Notes: generated by a model not told the origin, from the letters alone. A DNA stretch of 64,000 nt from Chryseobacterium glaciei (GCF_001648155.1 NZ_CP015199.1:4473001-4537000), one strand, 5' to 3'; counted from the first letter of the stretch, positions 48,682-58,693 are shown. Translations and numbers: made by a program.

Positions 48682-49476
48682 ATGGAAATCAGGGATACAA
48701 AAAATAAAGAAACTTTACGGGAACTCATTGATACAAAAGACTTTGTAGCACATGTGTCCGTGGATTGTACCATATTTGGTTTTCACAATAATATCTTAAA
48801 AGTGCTTCTTTTGAAGTATCACGACCTCGATTTGTGGTCTCTTCCGGGTGGATTTGTTTTTAATGACGAAGATCTTCGTGAAGCCGCCGCTCGTGTTTTA
48901 TTCGAAAGAACTCAGCTTAAAGATCTATTTTTAAAACAATTTCATACTTTTGGGAGAATTGACCGTACAGAGAATAATGTACATCAAATCCTGCTTAATA
49001 ATAAAGGAATTGAAGTACCAAAAGATCACTGGATTTTCCAACGATTTATCACGGTGGGTTATTGCAGTCTGATTGATTTTTCTATTGCGAACACCTTTCC
49101 TGATGCTTTCAATGAAACGTGTGAGTGGTTCGAGGTCAATAAGTTACCAAAAATGGCTTTCGATCATGACAGAGTTATCGAAACGGGTCTTGAGTATTTA
49201 AGAATGAATATTAATACCGAAGTAGCAGCAAGTAACCTTCTTCCTGAGAAATTTACGATGAAAGATCTTCAATCTTTGTATGAAACCATTTTGGGTGAGA
49301 CATTCAGGAGAAATAATTTTCAGCGAAAAATTTTAAGTTTAAATATTCTTGAAAGATTAGAGAAGCTTTATGACGGTTCTGCCAACAAAGCTCCTTACCT
49401 GTACAAGTTCAAAGAAAGAATTTACAACCCTACTAATCAGTACCCTATCTCTAATGATGAGGACGAAAAAGTGTAA
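48682..49476 (+). CDS. NUDIX-fold transcriptional regulator (NrtR/AraR type)
   Basis: A 264-residue protein with an N-terminal NUDIX domain (residues 20-165) and a C-terminal winged helix (FTMKDLQSLYETILGETFRR, then NNFQRKILSLNILERLEKL). The NUDIX box reads GFVFNDEDLREAAARVLFER: the spaced G and E are kept, but the REUxEExGU core is RVLFERTQL, so catalytic glutamates are lost. This is the pattern of NUDIX proteins turned into sugar- or nucleotide-responsive regulators, such as AraR of Bacteroides. It probably controls the adjacent SusCD-GH operon and its own MFS gene. Confidence 0.88.
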   Translation: MEIRDTKNKETLRELIDTKDFVAHVSVDCTIFGFHNNILKVLLLKYHDLDLWSLPGGFVFNDEDLREAAARVLFERTQLKDLFLKQFHTFGRIDRTENNVHQILLNNKGIEVPKDHWIFQRFITVGYCSLIDFSIANTFPDAFNETCEWFEVNKLPKMAFDHDRVIETGLEYLRMNINTEVAASNLLPEKFTMKDLQSLYETILGETFRRNNFQRKILSLNILERLEKLYDGSANKAPYLYKFKERIYNPTNQYPISNDEDEKV

Positions 49477-49588
49477 TATTCGGGTTCAGAAAATTATTAA
49501 ATAAATCTGAGAATTTTATTAAAAACTCCATTCAAAAAAAATTTCTCAGGAATAACGAAAAGTCTTATTTTTAGAAAAATTAAATTAC

Positions 49589-50767
49589 ATGTCATATTAT
49601 CCTCTTACAAGCATTCCCGATTATTACGGAATTGATGCTTTACTTACCGAAGAACATAAACTGATTCGTCAATCAATAAGAGACTGGGTTGAAAGTTTTG
49701 TAATGCCACAGATTGATCAGGCTGCACAAGATCATACAGACATCCCAGGTTTGATGAGAGAATTAGGGAAAATTGGAGCTTTAGGTCCATATATTCCGGT
49801 TGAGTATGGCGGTTCGGGCTTAGATCAGATCTCATACGGTCTTATCATGCAGGAATTGGAAAGAGGTGATTCTGCGGTTCGTTCTGCGGCGTCTGTACAG
49901 AGTTCTTTGGTGATGTTTCCTATTAATGAATTCGGTTCTGAAGAACAGAAAAGAAAATATTTACCAAAATTAGCTTCCGGTGAAATGATCGGTTCTTTTG
50001 GATTAACAGAACCTAATCATGGTTCAGATCCGGGATCTATGGAGACTTATTTTAAAGATATGGGAGATCATTATCTTCTAAATGGTGCCAAAATGTGGAT
50101 CACAAATTCTCCATTATGCGACATCGCTGTTATTTGGGCTAAAAATGAAGAAGGAAAAGTTCAGGGATTGATCGTTGAAAGAGGAATGGAAGGTTTCACA
50201 ACTCCAGAAACTCATAATAAATGGAGCTTAAGAGCTTCAAAAACAGGAGAATTGGTATTTAATGACGTAAAAGTTCCGAAAGAAAATCTACTTCCGGGAG
50301 TTACAGGATTAAAAGGACCTTTATCTTGTTTAAATTCAGCAAGATATGGGATTTCTTGGGGTGTAATTGGTGCTGCAATTGATTGCTATTGTACAGCAGT
50401 TCAATATTCTAAAGAAAGAAAACAATTCGGAAAGCCAATTGGATCTTATCAGCTACAACAGAAAAAATTAGCAGAATTTTTAACTGAAATCACTAAGGCT
50501 CAGTTGCTTTGTCTACAGTTAGGAAATCTTAAAAACGATCATAAAGCAAGTCCGGCTCAGATCTCAATGGCAAAAAGAAATAACGTGAAAATGGCTATTG
50601 ACATTGCAAGAGAATCTCGTCAAATCCTTGGCGGAATGGGCATCATGGGCGAATTCCCAATGATGAGACACGCTGCTAACCTAGAGTCCGTAATTACTTA
50701 TGAAGGAACTCACGATGTTCATTTATTAATTACAGGAATGGATATTACAGGTATCAACGCTTTCTAG
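49589..50767 (+). CDS. Glutaryl-CoA dehydrogenase-like acyl-CoA dehydrogenase
   Basis: A 392-residue flavoprotein. Motifs are GSFGLTEPNHGSDPGSMET (FAD/substrate loop), MWITNSPLCDIAVIWAK, SARYGISWGVIGAA, and QILGGMGIMGEFPMMRH with the catalytic glutamate E372 in ITYEGTHDVHLL. The E372 region and the RYGISWG stretch place it in the glutaryl-CoA dehydrogenase branch, which oxidises and decarboxylates glutaryl-CoA to crotonyl-CoA in lysine/tryptophan breakdown. It is a single gene with a terminator at 50790-50822. Confidence 0.9.
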   Translation: MSYYPLTSIPDYYGIDALLTEEHKLIRQSIRDWVESFVMPQIDQAAQDHTDIPGLMRELGKIGALGPYIPVEYGGSGLDQISYGLIMQELERGDSAVRSAASVQSSLVMFPINEFGSEEQKRKYLPKLASGEMIGSFGLTEPNHGSDPGSMETYFKDMGDHYLLNGAKMWITNSPLCDIAVIWAKNEEGKVQGLIVERGMEGFTTPETHNKWSLRASKTGELVFNDVKVPKENLLPGVTGLKGPLSCLNSARYGISWGVIGAAIDCYCTAVQYSKERKQFGKPIGSYQLQQKKLAEFLTEITKAQLLCLQLGNLKNDHKASPAQISMAKRNNVKMAIDIARESRQILGGMGIMGEFPMMRHAANLESVITYEGTHDVHLLITGMDITGINAF

Positions 50768-50789
50768 AAAGTAAAAAAAAATAGATAAA

Positions 50790-50822
50790 TAAGAGTCTGG
50801 TCGATTGATCAGGCTCTTTTAT
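50790..50822 (+). terminator. Terminator after the acyl-CoA dehydrogenase gene
   Basis: AAGAGTCTG ... CAGGCTCTT forms a 9-bp stem with one T-G pair, followed by TTATTTT. Confidence 0.75.
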
Positions 50823-50931
50823 TTTAGACATAATTCAGAGAACTTGTATTCAATGAATAATTATTGATTATACAACATACTGCTTGTTTTATTTAAAAAA
50901 ATTAATTTAACATGAATTAAAAATATGAATT

Positions 50932-52875
50932 ATGAAAAAATTAAGTCTTTTATTTTTGGGGCTATCGGCTCCATTTTACTTTTCACAACAGGCAGGTGAT
51001 GTTGTCAACTTTGAACAAAAACTGGATTTAACGCCACAAGGAGCAGTTAATTTCATTGCAAACAGTTTTGGGGAAGAAAGTACGCCTGATTTTGTTTCTT
51101 ACCTTAATGGTTTTAATGTAGGTTTAAAAGCTTATAAAATAACCTATTATACTAAAAATGAAAACAATACACTTGTAAAAGCTACTGGACTTGTAATGTA
51201 TCCCAACGTAAGTTATAAGCTTTCTACAGTGGTTTCTGAACATGGTACAACAGACACAAGAAATAACGTTCCTTCTAATTTAAGAGGTACTTTGTACGGC
51301 GGTTTTGTAGTTGAGCTTTCTTACGCTCTCAACGGATATATCGTAATGGCGCCTGATTATGTAGGGATGGGAAGCGGTGAAGGCGCTCATCCGTATGTAC
51401 ACTATCCTACCGAAGCTTCTGCAACAATTGATTTTGTAACAGCCGCAAACAAAGTTTTAACACAATTAAATATAAAACGATATAATGAATATTTCTTAAC
51501 CGGCTATTCTCAGGGCGCTCACGCTGCTATGTCGACTTTAAAAAAGTTAAATATATCAAACCCAACCAACCTGAATTTCAAATATGCTTACATGGGCGAC
51601 GGGCCTTATGATTTTTCGGGAGTTACTCTTCAAAAAGGAGTTATAGAGAAAGAAATTTATCCGTTTACTGCATTTTTGGCGAATGTTGTAAACACTTGTA
51701 ATAATATTGGTTATAAAACATACACCAACAATATTTCAGAAGTTATCTCACCGGAGTATCTTCAAAAATACAATGAAAACGTTATTCAGGAACATGGGGG
51801 ATTACTTTGGGGACCATTTATTTGGAGAAAATTATTCACCCAAAGCTTTGTAAATGATGTCACTAACAACAATAATAATAAATTAAGACAATGCCTGAGA
51901 GCAAGTGATGTTTACGATTGGTATAACAAAACGCCGATGACTTTGGGACATTCAACTGTAGATCTTGCTATTCATCCTGAAAATACCTCCAAGACTATTG
52001 ATGTACAGAGAGGTTATTATCCGTGGTGGGATTTAAATAAATATAAATTAGAAGCCTTTTATTGGGGACCTTTAGGTCATGCAGGCGGAATTTTACCATT
52101 CGTTTTGGCTTCTAATGCTAAATTTAATACATTAAGAAGTGGCGGATTATTCAATGAATGGGCTATTTTAACCTCAAAAAATACAGATAATCAGCCAAAA
52201 ACAAGTTCATTACTTTCTTCTCAAATAAAACCAGATTTACAAGATATGCAATTGCTTGAAGTTACAGATTTCAATAAAGAAAAAGCTGAACGTAAAGCAA
52301 TGGTTAACAATAATTTAAGCACCTTAAAAGATGGGGTTTATTTATTAAAAGTCTCTGATAATAACGAAAACAAATTAATTCCTTATATTAAAAATACACC
52401 GACAGAAGTTACTGAAAATGAGATAATAAAGTCAAATAACAATAATATTTTAAGTTTAAAAATTAATCCGGAAGAATTATCGGCCGTTAATATTTTTGAT
52501 GAGAATAAAAATTTAGTAAAAACAATATCTCAGAAACAATACCTTAAAGACGATGGAATTGATTTACATGATATTGATAATCAGAACTATACTTTTGAAA
52601 TTGTAACTCAATTTTATAATCTTCAATTCAAAAAGCAAGTTGGAGATGTAACATTAACTGACAGTCCTGAAATCTTTACGAAAAACCGCCAGATCATTAT
52701 TAAAGCTAAAAATAATTTGAAAAATATCAGTATTTACAGTATTTCGGGAGCTTTAATCTTAAATCAGGAAATTAATCAATCCCAATTTGAATCAAGAAGC
52801 TTGGAATCAGGAATTTATGTTGTACAAATCACTCAAAACAATGGAAAAATAACTAATAAAAAAGTGAAATTATAA
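50932..52875 (+). CDS. Secreted alpha/beta hydrolase (lipase/esterase-like) with T9SS sorting domain
   Basis: A 647-residue exported enzyme. The signal peptide (MKKLSLLFLGLSAPFYFSQ) is followed by an alpha/beta-hydrolase domain with VVSEHGTTDTRNNVPSN, GYIVMAPDYVGMGSGEGAHP and the nucleophile elbow GYSQGAHAA (Ser in GxSxG). A candidate catalytic His lies in WGPLGHAGG near residue 385. The last 75 residues (ISIYSISGALILNQEINQSQ to the C-terminal NKKVKL) are a type IX secretion signal. It resembles secretory lipases/PGAP1-type esterases. The substrate is unknown. It stands alone. Confidence 0.85.
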   Translation: MKKLSLLFLGLSAPFYFSQQAGDVVNFEQKLDLTPQGAVNFIANSFGEESTPDFVSYLNGFNVGLKAYKITYYTKNENNTLVKATGLVMYPNVSYKLSTVVSEHGTTDTRNNVPSNLRGTLYGGFVVELSYALNGYIVMAPDYVGMGSGEGAHPYVHYPTEASATIDFVTAANKVLTQLNIKRYNEYFLTGYSQGAHAAMSTLKKLNISNPTNLNFKYAYMGDGPYDFSGVTLQKGVIEKEIYPFTAFLANVVNTCNNIGYKTYTNNISEVISPEYLQKYNENVIQEHGGLLWGPFIWRKLFTQSFVNDVTNNNNNKLRQCLRASDVYDWYNKTPMTLGHSTVDLAIHPENTSKTIDVQRGYYPWWDLNKYKLEAFYWGPLGHAGGILPFVLASNAKFNTLRSGGLFNEWAILTSKNTDNQPKTSSLLSSQIKPDLQDMQLLEVTDFNKEKAERKAMVNNNLSTLKDGVYLLKVSDNNENKLIPYIKNTPTEVTENEIIKSNNNNILSLKINPEELSAVNIFDENKNLVKTISQKQYLKDDGIDLHDIDNQNYTFEIVTQFYNLQFKKQVGDVTLTDSPEIFTKNRQIIIKAKNNLKNISIYSISGALILNQEINQSQFESRSLESGIYVVQITQNNGKITNKKVKL

Positions 52876-52945
52876 CATCTAACATTCTCAATAACAGATT
52901 TTTATAATTAAATGAATGCACTTCAGAAATGGAGTGCATTTTTAT

Positions 52946-55639
52946 TTAATACGATTTAATATCTTCAATAAAGGTAAGGTTTGGATCTAGAATTTCCAAA
53001 ATTAAGCTTTTAATAGACTTCATCGCATCATCTATATTTCCCTTTTCAAATTGCAATGAGACAACGCCCTTCCTCGCTTCAGCAAAGCTCCAGATTCCTG
53101 TTTCGATTGGCAATCCCCAGAACTCCGGAAGATTTTGTACCACATACTGATAGATACACAGCTGTAAAGCTTGTTTTCTTTCACTGTTAAGGAAATACTC
53201 ATCAACATTATTTTCATCGATTTTTACGGTAAGATTTTTAATTTTCGCTGTTTTATAATCGATAATTCTTAATGTTCCGTTTAGACGGTCAATTCTGTCA
53301 ATAAATCCGAAGAAAGAAATTCGGTCTTTAGTATTTTCATCTAAATAAAAATCTACATTTTCAAACCTTTTTTCAATATCAAGAATTTCTAATTTATTTC
53401 CGCTTTTTACTAATTCTAAATCGACATTCAATACACTTTCAATAACCTTTTTAGCAATTGCTTTGTGAATGAAATTCATCCCCTTTTCGTAGAACTCAGG
53501 TTGATGTTTAAGCTTTTCAATAGCGACATCAATATATTTATCAACCGCTTTAATTGATTCTTTTAAATCATTTTCTTTTAATACTTTACCCTTTAACACT
53601 TCATAAACTTCTTGAAGTGAATAGTGAACTAAATTTCCGTAATTTTTCACGGATAATTCTTCCTCAATTTCATCGGTTTCTGAGGTCTTTAAAATCTTCG
53701 AAAGGTAAAAATCAATCGGATTATAGAGATAACTTGTAAGGTGAGAAGCCGATACTTTTTCTTTCCATTTTTCAAGGCGCTCCAAGACAATATCAGTCTT
53801 TGGAATTTCGATAGGCTGAGTGGTGATTGGCTCGGAAGAATTCTCAATAATTAAGTGTTCGATATGGTGAGAACTTTCCATTTCAATCTGGGTGATAAAT
53901 CTACTTTTTTCACCTGTATTTACACCCGAACTTAATGCATTAAATAGCAAATGAACATTCTTAGAATCCTGTATTAATCGGTAAAAATGATAGGCATAAA
54001 TACTATCATTTTCCAAAAAAGTATGAAGATCAAAAAATCGTCTGATATCAAAAGGAATATAGGTGTTTTGAGAATTTCCCAACGGTAATTTTCCTTCATT
54101 CACGGAAAGCATAATTACGTTTTCGAAATTCAAAAGACGAGTTTCCAAAAGTCCCATAATTTGCAATCCACGCAAAGGTTCACCTTGAAAATCAATACTT
54201 TCTGTATTAACATGTTGATTAATCAAAATCTCCAATGTTTCCATTTTAATTTGAAAATCATATGGAGCAACCTGATTTTTTATAATTCTGAATGCATTTT
54301 CAAAATGAGAAACGTTTTCATACTGAATATCATCTATTTCCAGCCATTTGATCTGCTTACAAAAGTCAATTAGCAAATCAAGATAGACATTTGTAGAATC
54401 TGCTTTTTGAAGCAAATTAAAATAAGATAGTTCGCTTAAAAGCTCATTCAATAACTTTTTTGAAATATAAACGATGTTTCTCTCCTCTATTTTAGATTTA
54501 AACTGAATGATAATCTGCTCATCTTCAATAGATTTCGGAAGCTCTTCAAGGATAGGAAAAATATCTCGGTAATAATAAGAAGATTTGTTCTTTTCCAATT
54601 GTTTCTGCAAATAAAACAATTGTTTTATGGCATTAGAAAACGACAAATTCTTCAAAGGAAAACCCATGGTAATATTCAGGTTTTCAACGGCGTACATCAC
54701 ATCTAAACTTGCAGGAAGCAAATTTTCATCCAGCAAAACAACTGCCGTATTTGAATAGGTTTTATTCTCAATTTCTTTGAAAATTTCAGGAAGAATTTTT
54801 GTTTGAGTAACATTTCCTGAAACTTCGTAAACTTTTATATTTTTGGATTGATTAAAATCATCTTCAATCCATTGAAAAGCTCTGCTGTCATTGAATTCTT
54901 TCCATGTTTTATGGTTTCTCAAAAACTTTCCGGCTTCCTGTCTTTCATCATCAAAATAATAATGATCGCCTTGGAAAAAACATTGTCCTTTATCCCATTG
55001 CAAAAGGCTTCGTACCAATTTTTCTTCAACCGGAGTAAAAGCATTGAATCCGCAAAAAACGAATTTGTTAGGTGTATTTTTAGCAAAATCAATGATCTTA
55101 GATTTTGCAGTTTCGTGGATCATTCCTGATGTTGCCCAGTTTTTTCCCTGTAGTTTTTGCTTTAAAACAGGAAGAAAAACATTCATATTTCTCCAGAAAT
55201 TAAGGAATTTTTTCCTTGGAACATCATCATCTTCTCCAAGATCCTGAGCCCATTCCTTTATCCTTTCTTCATCAAACATGTATTGTAAAACTGCCTGATC
55301 GCTTTCAGAAAATTTCAAAATATCATCCCAATCCTTCAATAACGTCGGGAACCACTTTAAGAAATCTGCAAAATCATCGTTTGGAATAAGATTAAGACTT
55401 TTATAAACATCAAATGCAAAAAGCCAGACAGAAATACCCTGAATTGGCTGTTTGTCGGCAATTTGATCAATTAATTCTTCAATTGTAAAAAATTTGGGAA
55501 GAAATCCTGAATAATTATTCTCCTCTAAAATCTGTCGGATAAAAACAATCGGACGCTTTCCTGGCAAAACAATGTTAAATGCAGAGAGATCTGCATTTTG
55601 AGCTAATAATTCGTTGATTATTTTATTGAGGAATTTCAA
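52946..55639 (-). CDS. AddB-like PD-(D/E)XK nuclease/inactive helicase subunit
   Basis: An 897-residue protein with the AddB layout. A degenerate helicase-like N-terminus (NIVLPGKRPIVFIRQIL; FVFCGFNAFTPVEEKLV) has no intact Walker A. The C-terminal RecB-type nuclease has LTSYLYNPIDFYLSKIL, NYGNLVHYSLQEVYE and the catalytic D-x-K in TLRIIDYKTAKI, followed by QALQLCIYQYVV. Such proteins pair with the AddA helicase-nuclease to process double-strand breaks; addA is not in this window. The gene starts within the last 4 bases of the DUF922 gene, so the two are translationally coupled. Confidence 0.85.
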   Translation of the reverse strand: MKFLNKIINELLAQNADLSAFNIVLPGKRPIVFIRQILEENNYSGFLPKFFTIEELIDQIADKQPIQGISVWLFAFDVYKSLNLIPNDDFADFLKWFPTLLKDWDDILKFSESDQAVLQYMFDEERIKEWAQDLGEDDDVPRKKFLNFWRNMNVFLPVLKQKLQGKNWATSGMIHETAKSKIIDFAKNTPNKFVFCGFNAFTPVEEKLVRSLLQWDKGQCFFQGDHYYFDDERQEAGKFLRNHKTWKEFNDSRAFQWIEDDFNQSKNIKVYEVSGNVTQTKILPEIFKEIENKTYSNTAVVLLDENLLPASLDVMYAVENLNITMGFPLKNLSFSNAIKQLFYLQKQLEKNKSSYYYRDIFPILEELPKSIEDEQIIIQFKSKIEERNIVYISKKLLNELLSELSYFNLLQKADSTNVYLDLLIDFCKQIKWLEIDDIQYENVSHFENAFRIIKNQVAPYDFQIKMETLEILINQHVNTESIDFQGEPLRGLQIMGLLETRLLNFENVIMLSVNEGKLPLGNSQNTYIPFDIRRFFDLHTFLENDSIYAYHFYRLIQDSKNVHLLFNALSSGVNTGEKSRFITQIEMESSHHIEHLIIENSSEPITTQPIEIPKTDIVLERLEKWKEKVSASHLTSYLYNPIDFYLSKILKTSETDEIEEELSVKNYGNLVHYSLQEVYEVLKGKVLKENDLKESIKAVDKYIDVAIEKLKHQPEFYEKGMNFIHKAIAKKVIESVLNVDLELVKSGNKLEILDIEKRFENVDFYLDENTKDRISFFGFIDRIDRLNGTLRIIDYKTAKIKNLTVKIDENNVDEYFLNSERKQALQLCIYQYVVQNLPEFWGLPIETGIWSFAEARKGVVSLQFEKGNIDDAMKSIKSLILEILDPNLTFIEDIKSY

Positions 55640-56172
55640 GAGGCTTTATAACTTTTTAAATTTTCTAATTCTTCAGAGATTTTAAGGTCATATTCAGCCT
55701 GCTTTGCTTCATCCATTCCATGTTTTGTGTCTTTATCATAAGTAACCTGAAAGTTTCTATAATCATTTAAAAGCCTGTTGTAGATAGCTTGAAAATTTTT
55801 ATTAAAATCACCTGAAGTCTTTATTTTTTCCTGAACTTCCTTTCGAAGCTTTCGGGCAAATACTTCTGCAATGTCAAAATGCTTTTGCTCATGTCCTAAA
55901 ACATAATCATTGATCTTTTTAACATCTTTCCAGGATTTATCTTCGTTGAAAATAGTTTCGATCTTAATTTTTACAGGAGATTTTGGATTTGAGGATTTAA
56001 CGACAGAATATACCCAACCGCAGTTTGTATAGGCTACAACATTGGTTCCGCGTTGATTATTTATATTACTTTTAAAATTACTCCAATTGAGTTTTAAGCC
56101 TTCCTGCCAAACTATTTTTTGAGCAAATAAGATATTGGTTATCAATAAACAAACTAAAAAAATCCATTTCAT
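55636..56172 (-). CDS. Exported DUF922-like putative metalloprotease
   Basis: A 178-residue protein with signal peptide (MKWIFLVCLLITNILFAQ). The body carries W-x-x-F (LNWSNFKSN) and a HExxH-like motif H94-E95-Q96-K97-H98 in DYVLGHEQKHFDIAEVFARK. These features match DUF922, a family proposed to be zinc-dependent. It overlaps addB by 4 bases and follows the small lipoprotein gene by 2 bases, so three unrelated genes share a message. Proteolytic activity is not shown by sequence alone. Confidence 0.75.
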   Translation of the reverse strand: MKWIFLVCLLITNILFAQKIVWQEGLKLNWSNFKSNINNQRGTNVVAYTNCGWVYSVVKSSNPKSPVKIKIETIFNEDKSWKDVKKINDYVLGHEQKHFDIAEVFARKLRKEVQEKIKTSGDFNKNFQAIYNRLLNDYRNFQVTYDKDTKHGMDEAKQAEYDLKISEELENLKSYKAS

Positions 56173-56174
56173 TA

Positions 56175-56582
56175 TTATTTTACTACAATTGTTTTGGTGA
56201 TCCAGTTGCTGCCACCATTCCAGAATTTAAAAGTATAGGTTCCAATCTGTTGTGGACTAAAATTAATTTGGCTTGCTCCAACATGATTTTCCTGCACACA
56301 TGGCCCGTTACTGATATATTTGTAAGCTGTAATTGTTCTTGTTAAATTGCTGTTGTGAATATAATCATACCCATAAAACCCTTCACACTGAGATGAATAG
56401 GTTGAATATGTTTTAATACTTTGCACGGTGAAAACATCCATCGTATCATTAAGAACCTTCACGCTGTCGATTTTTATTTTATCGACCGATTCGATGGTTT
56501 GATAATCGTCATCATCATTACACGAAGTAAAAAATAACCCTAAAACTATTGCCGAAAACCCAATATTTAAAAGTTTTTTCAT
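56175..56582 (-). CDS. Small lipoprotein of unknown function
   Basis: A 135-residue lipoprotein: signal peptide MKKLLNIGFSAIVLGLFFTS, lipid-anchored Cys followed by NDDDDYQ, an acidic stretch that would favour surface or outer-membrane retention. The body is beta-rich with four cysteines in the mature part (SSQCEGFYGYDYI, GPCVQENH) and ends in an Ig-like TYTFKFWNGGSNWITKTIVVK-type strand pair. I do not recognise the family. It is 64 bases downstream of rsmG. Confidence 0.78.
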   Translation of the reverse strand: MKKLLNIGFSAIVLGLFFTSCNDDDDYQTIESVDKIKIDSVKVLNDTMDVFTVQSIKTYSTYSSQCEGFYGYDYIHNSNLTRTITAYKYISNGPCVQENHVGASQINFSPQQIGTYTFKFWNGGSNWITKTIVVK

Positions 56583-56646
56583 AACATTTTACAATTTTTG
56601 ATTATTATTAAATAAACAGCAAAAATTATTCCCTAATTATAATAAA

Positions 56647-57282
56647 TTAAGAATTAAAATTACCTTTTGATACATAAACTACTCTTTTAGTATCAAAAAA
56701 TTCTTCATCAAAATAGTTTTTAAGGTTGGAGATCTCACACCTAAGTCCGGCAAGCTCTTCTGCAAGGTCGCCACCTTTTAAATATAAGATTCCATTGTGT
56801 TTTGCGTTGAATTGCTCTTTTTCAAATTTGCCTTTCAACCATCTTAAAAATTCCGGCATTTGAGTAACCGCTCGACTTACTACAAAATGGAATTTTTCTT
56901 TTACTTTTTCCGCTCTTCCGTGAATTGCAGTTACGTTTTTCAACCCAACTCCCTCTGCAACAGCATTTACTACACTTATTTTCTTTCCGATAGAATCAAC
57001 TAAAGTAAATTGTACTTCAGGAAACATAATCGCTAAGGGAATCCCAGGGAAACCACCGCCAGTTCCGATATCCAAAACTTTGGTTCCGGGAGCAAATTCC
57101 ATCACTTTTACGATTCCTAACGAATGTAAAATGTGCTTTTCATATAGAGATTCCATATCTTTTCTGGAAATTACGTTGATTTTTTCGTTCCACTCGTTGT
57201 AAAGTGCTTCCAATTTTGTGAATTGTTCAATCTGTACTTCTGTAAGATCCGGAAAATATTTTAATAGTAACGATATAGACAT
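56647..57282 (-). CDS. rsmG: 16S rRNA (guanine527-N7)-methyltransferase RsmG
   Basis: A 211-residue cytoplasmic enzyme that methylates G527 of 16S rRNA with SAM. Family motifs are EKINVISRKDMESLYEKHIL, the SAM-binding loop VLDIGTGGGFPGIPLAI, FTLVDSIGKKISVVNAV and FHFVVSRAVTQMPEFLRWL. Length and order are normal. It has its own promoter (57299-57330) and leads into the small lipoprotein, DUF922 and addB genes. Confidence 0.97.
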   Translation of the reverse strand: MSISLLLKYFPDLTEVQIEQFTKLEALYNEWNEKINVISRKDMESLYEKHILHSLGIVKVMEFAPGTKVLDIGTGGGFPGIPLAIMFPEVQFTLVDSIGKKISVVNAVAEGVGLKNVTAIHGRAEKVKEKFHFVVSRAVTQMPEFLRWLKGKFEKEQFNAKHNGILYLKGGDLAEELAGLRCEISNLKNYFDEEFFDTKRVVYVSKGNFNS

Positions 57283-57298
57283 ATGAATTATTATACTG

Positions 57299-57330
57299 CA
57301 AAAATATGTTTTATTTCACTTTTATTCAAA
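57299..57330 (-). promoter_or_regulatory. Promoter of rsmG
   Basis: Minus strand TTTG (57327-57330), 20-bp spacer, TATTTTTG (57299-57306); a full match to TTTG-N17-23-TAnnTTTG, 16 bases before the ATG. Confidence 0.7.
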
Positions 57331-57355
57331 TTAAATGAATTTTGATCAACCAAAA

Positions 57356-58693
57356 TCATTTCGCAATGCTCGGAATAACAGGTAAACTCAAATTTCCCGA
57401 TTGATTAACTGCCTGTACCGCAAAAATATAATTATCCTTAGAAAGCGGAATTTTAATAGAAAGTTCAGTCGTAAAAATCTTTTTCTGCCAAATAGGATTA
57501 TCCGTTTCTCTCACCAAAACATAATATCCCGCAACAGTCCCGAATTTCGGTTTTTCCCAATGCAAAACGGTAGAATTGGTAAGTTCTTTCACTTCAATTT
57601 CAACACGCTCAGGTTTTGATGTAGATTTGGCGAGACTAGCAAGTGCAGCAATATTTACGGCAACATTTTTCTTGAGATAATTGTAATCTATAAACTCAGG
57701 AAGATCTCCATATTTAATATTTTTTTCTGTTCTTACATCCTGATGTTGATGGTCATAGTTTTCATAATATTCGGTAAGTCTTACTGAGGGAAATCCATAA
57801 TTAACGAAGCTGGAATGATCTCCACCACGCAGAAATCTGTCGTTTCTATATACTAATTTCACCTCAATCTTATCTACGTATTTTTCTGCAATTTCTTTTA
57901 TATAACGAGCCAATTGTCTGGAATCTCCATCATTTTCCAATCCGATATTTCTTATGCTCATTGCTTTTTTATCTAAATCCATGTAAGGAATTCCCTCACT
58001 GAAAACTCTGAGAACGTGATCATTTATTTCACCAGTTTCTCCGGCTTTAGTGTTACCGATCATGTCATTATTTAAAACAGCTTCTATCTGCATATTTTCA
58101 TTTTTGGCTTTTTCCGCCAATAATTTAGAACCTAACAGCGACTGTTCCTCACCGGAAAATGTAACAAAAATTACAGATGCGGGAAATGAAGATTTACTCA
58201 AAATTCTTGTAGCTTCTATAACTGCGCTTACTCCACTGCCATCATCGTTTGCACCGGGAGCGAAAGAAGTTCTGTCCATAATATTGGTGACGCGGGAATC
58301 CAAATGTGCGGAAATAAGAAAAATTCTTTTATCATTTGGATCGGTTCCTTTAAGATAAGCAATGGGATTTCCTAAATTAGTTACTTGGTCTACCCTCTTT
58401 CCATCCGGCTGAATGTCTTGCTGTTGCATATAAACCTCCATTCTTCCATTGGAGTTTTTCGAATAATCTTTAAATTTTTTCAGCACCCAATTTCTTGCAG
58501 CTCCTATTCCTTTACTTTTATCATTTGTTGAGCTTAAAGTGTGTCTGGTGTGAAAACCAACCAGCGTATTGATATATGATTTTAAAGAATCAGAATTTAC
58601 TTCAGAAACATATTTTTTCACTTCATTATCTTTTGGAGGAACCTGTGAATAAATAATAAAAGGAGCAAATAATAAAAAAAGAGAATATTTCAT
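57356..58693 (-). CDS. Exported M28-family zinc aminopeptidase with fibronectin III domain
   Basis: From ATG at 58693 the protein has 445 residues and a signal peptide (MKYSLFLLFAPFIIYSQ); the open frame from 58765 adds 24 residues before it and is not preferred. All M28 ligands appear: His in FLISAHLDSR, bridging Asp in PGANDDGSGVSAV, Glu pair in FSGEEQSLLGS, Asp in LNNDMIGN, and His in GGDHSSFVNYGFP. A fibronectin type III-like domain (VELKELTNSTVLHW-type, with FGTVAGYYVLVRET) ends the protein. It probably degrades peptides in the periplasm or outside the cell. Confidence 0.92.
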   Translation of the reverse strand: MKYSLFLLFAPFIIYSQVPPKDNEVKKYVSEVNSDSLKSYINTLVGFHTRHTLSSTNDKSKGIGAARNWVLKKFKDYSKNSNGRMEVYMQQQDIQPDGKRVDQVTNLGNPIAYLKGTDPNDKRIFLISAHLDSRVTNIMDRTSFAPGANDDGSGVSAVIEATRILSKSSFPASVIFVTFSGEEQSLLGSKLLAEKAKNENMQIEAVLNNDMIGNTKAGETGEINDHVLRVFSEGIPYMDLDKKAMSIRNIGLENDGDSRQLARYIKEIAEKYVDKIEVKLVYRNDRFLRGGDHSSFVNYGFPSVRLTEYYENYDHQHQDVRTEKNIKYGDLPEFIDYNYLKKNVAVNIAALASLAKSTSKPERVEIEVKELTNSTVLHWEKPKFGTVAGYYVLVRETDNPIWQKKIFTTELSIKIPLSKDNYIFAVQAVNQSGNLSLPVIPSIAK

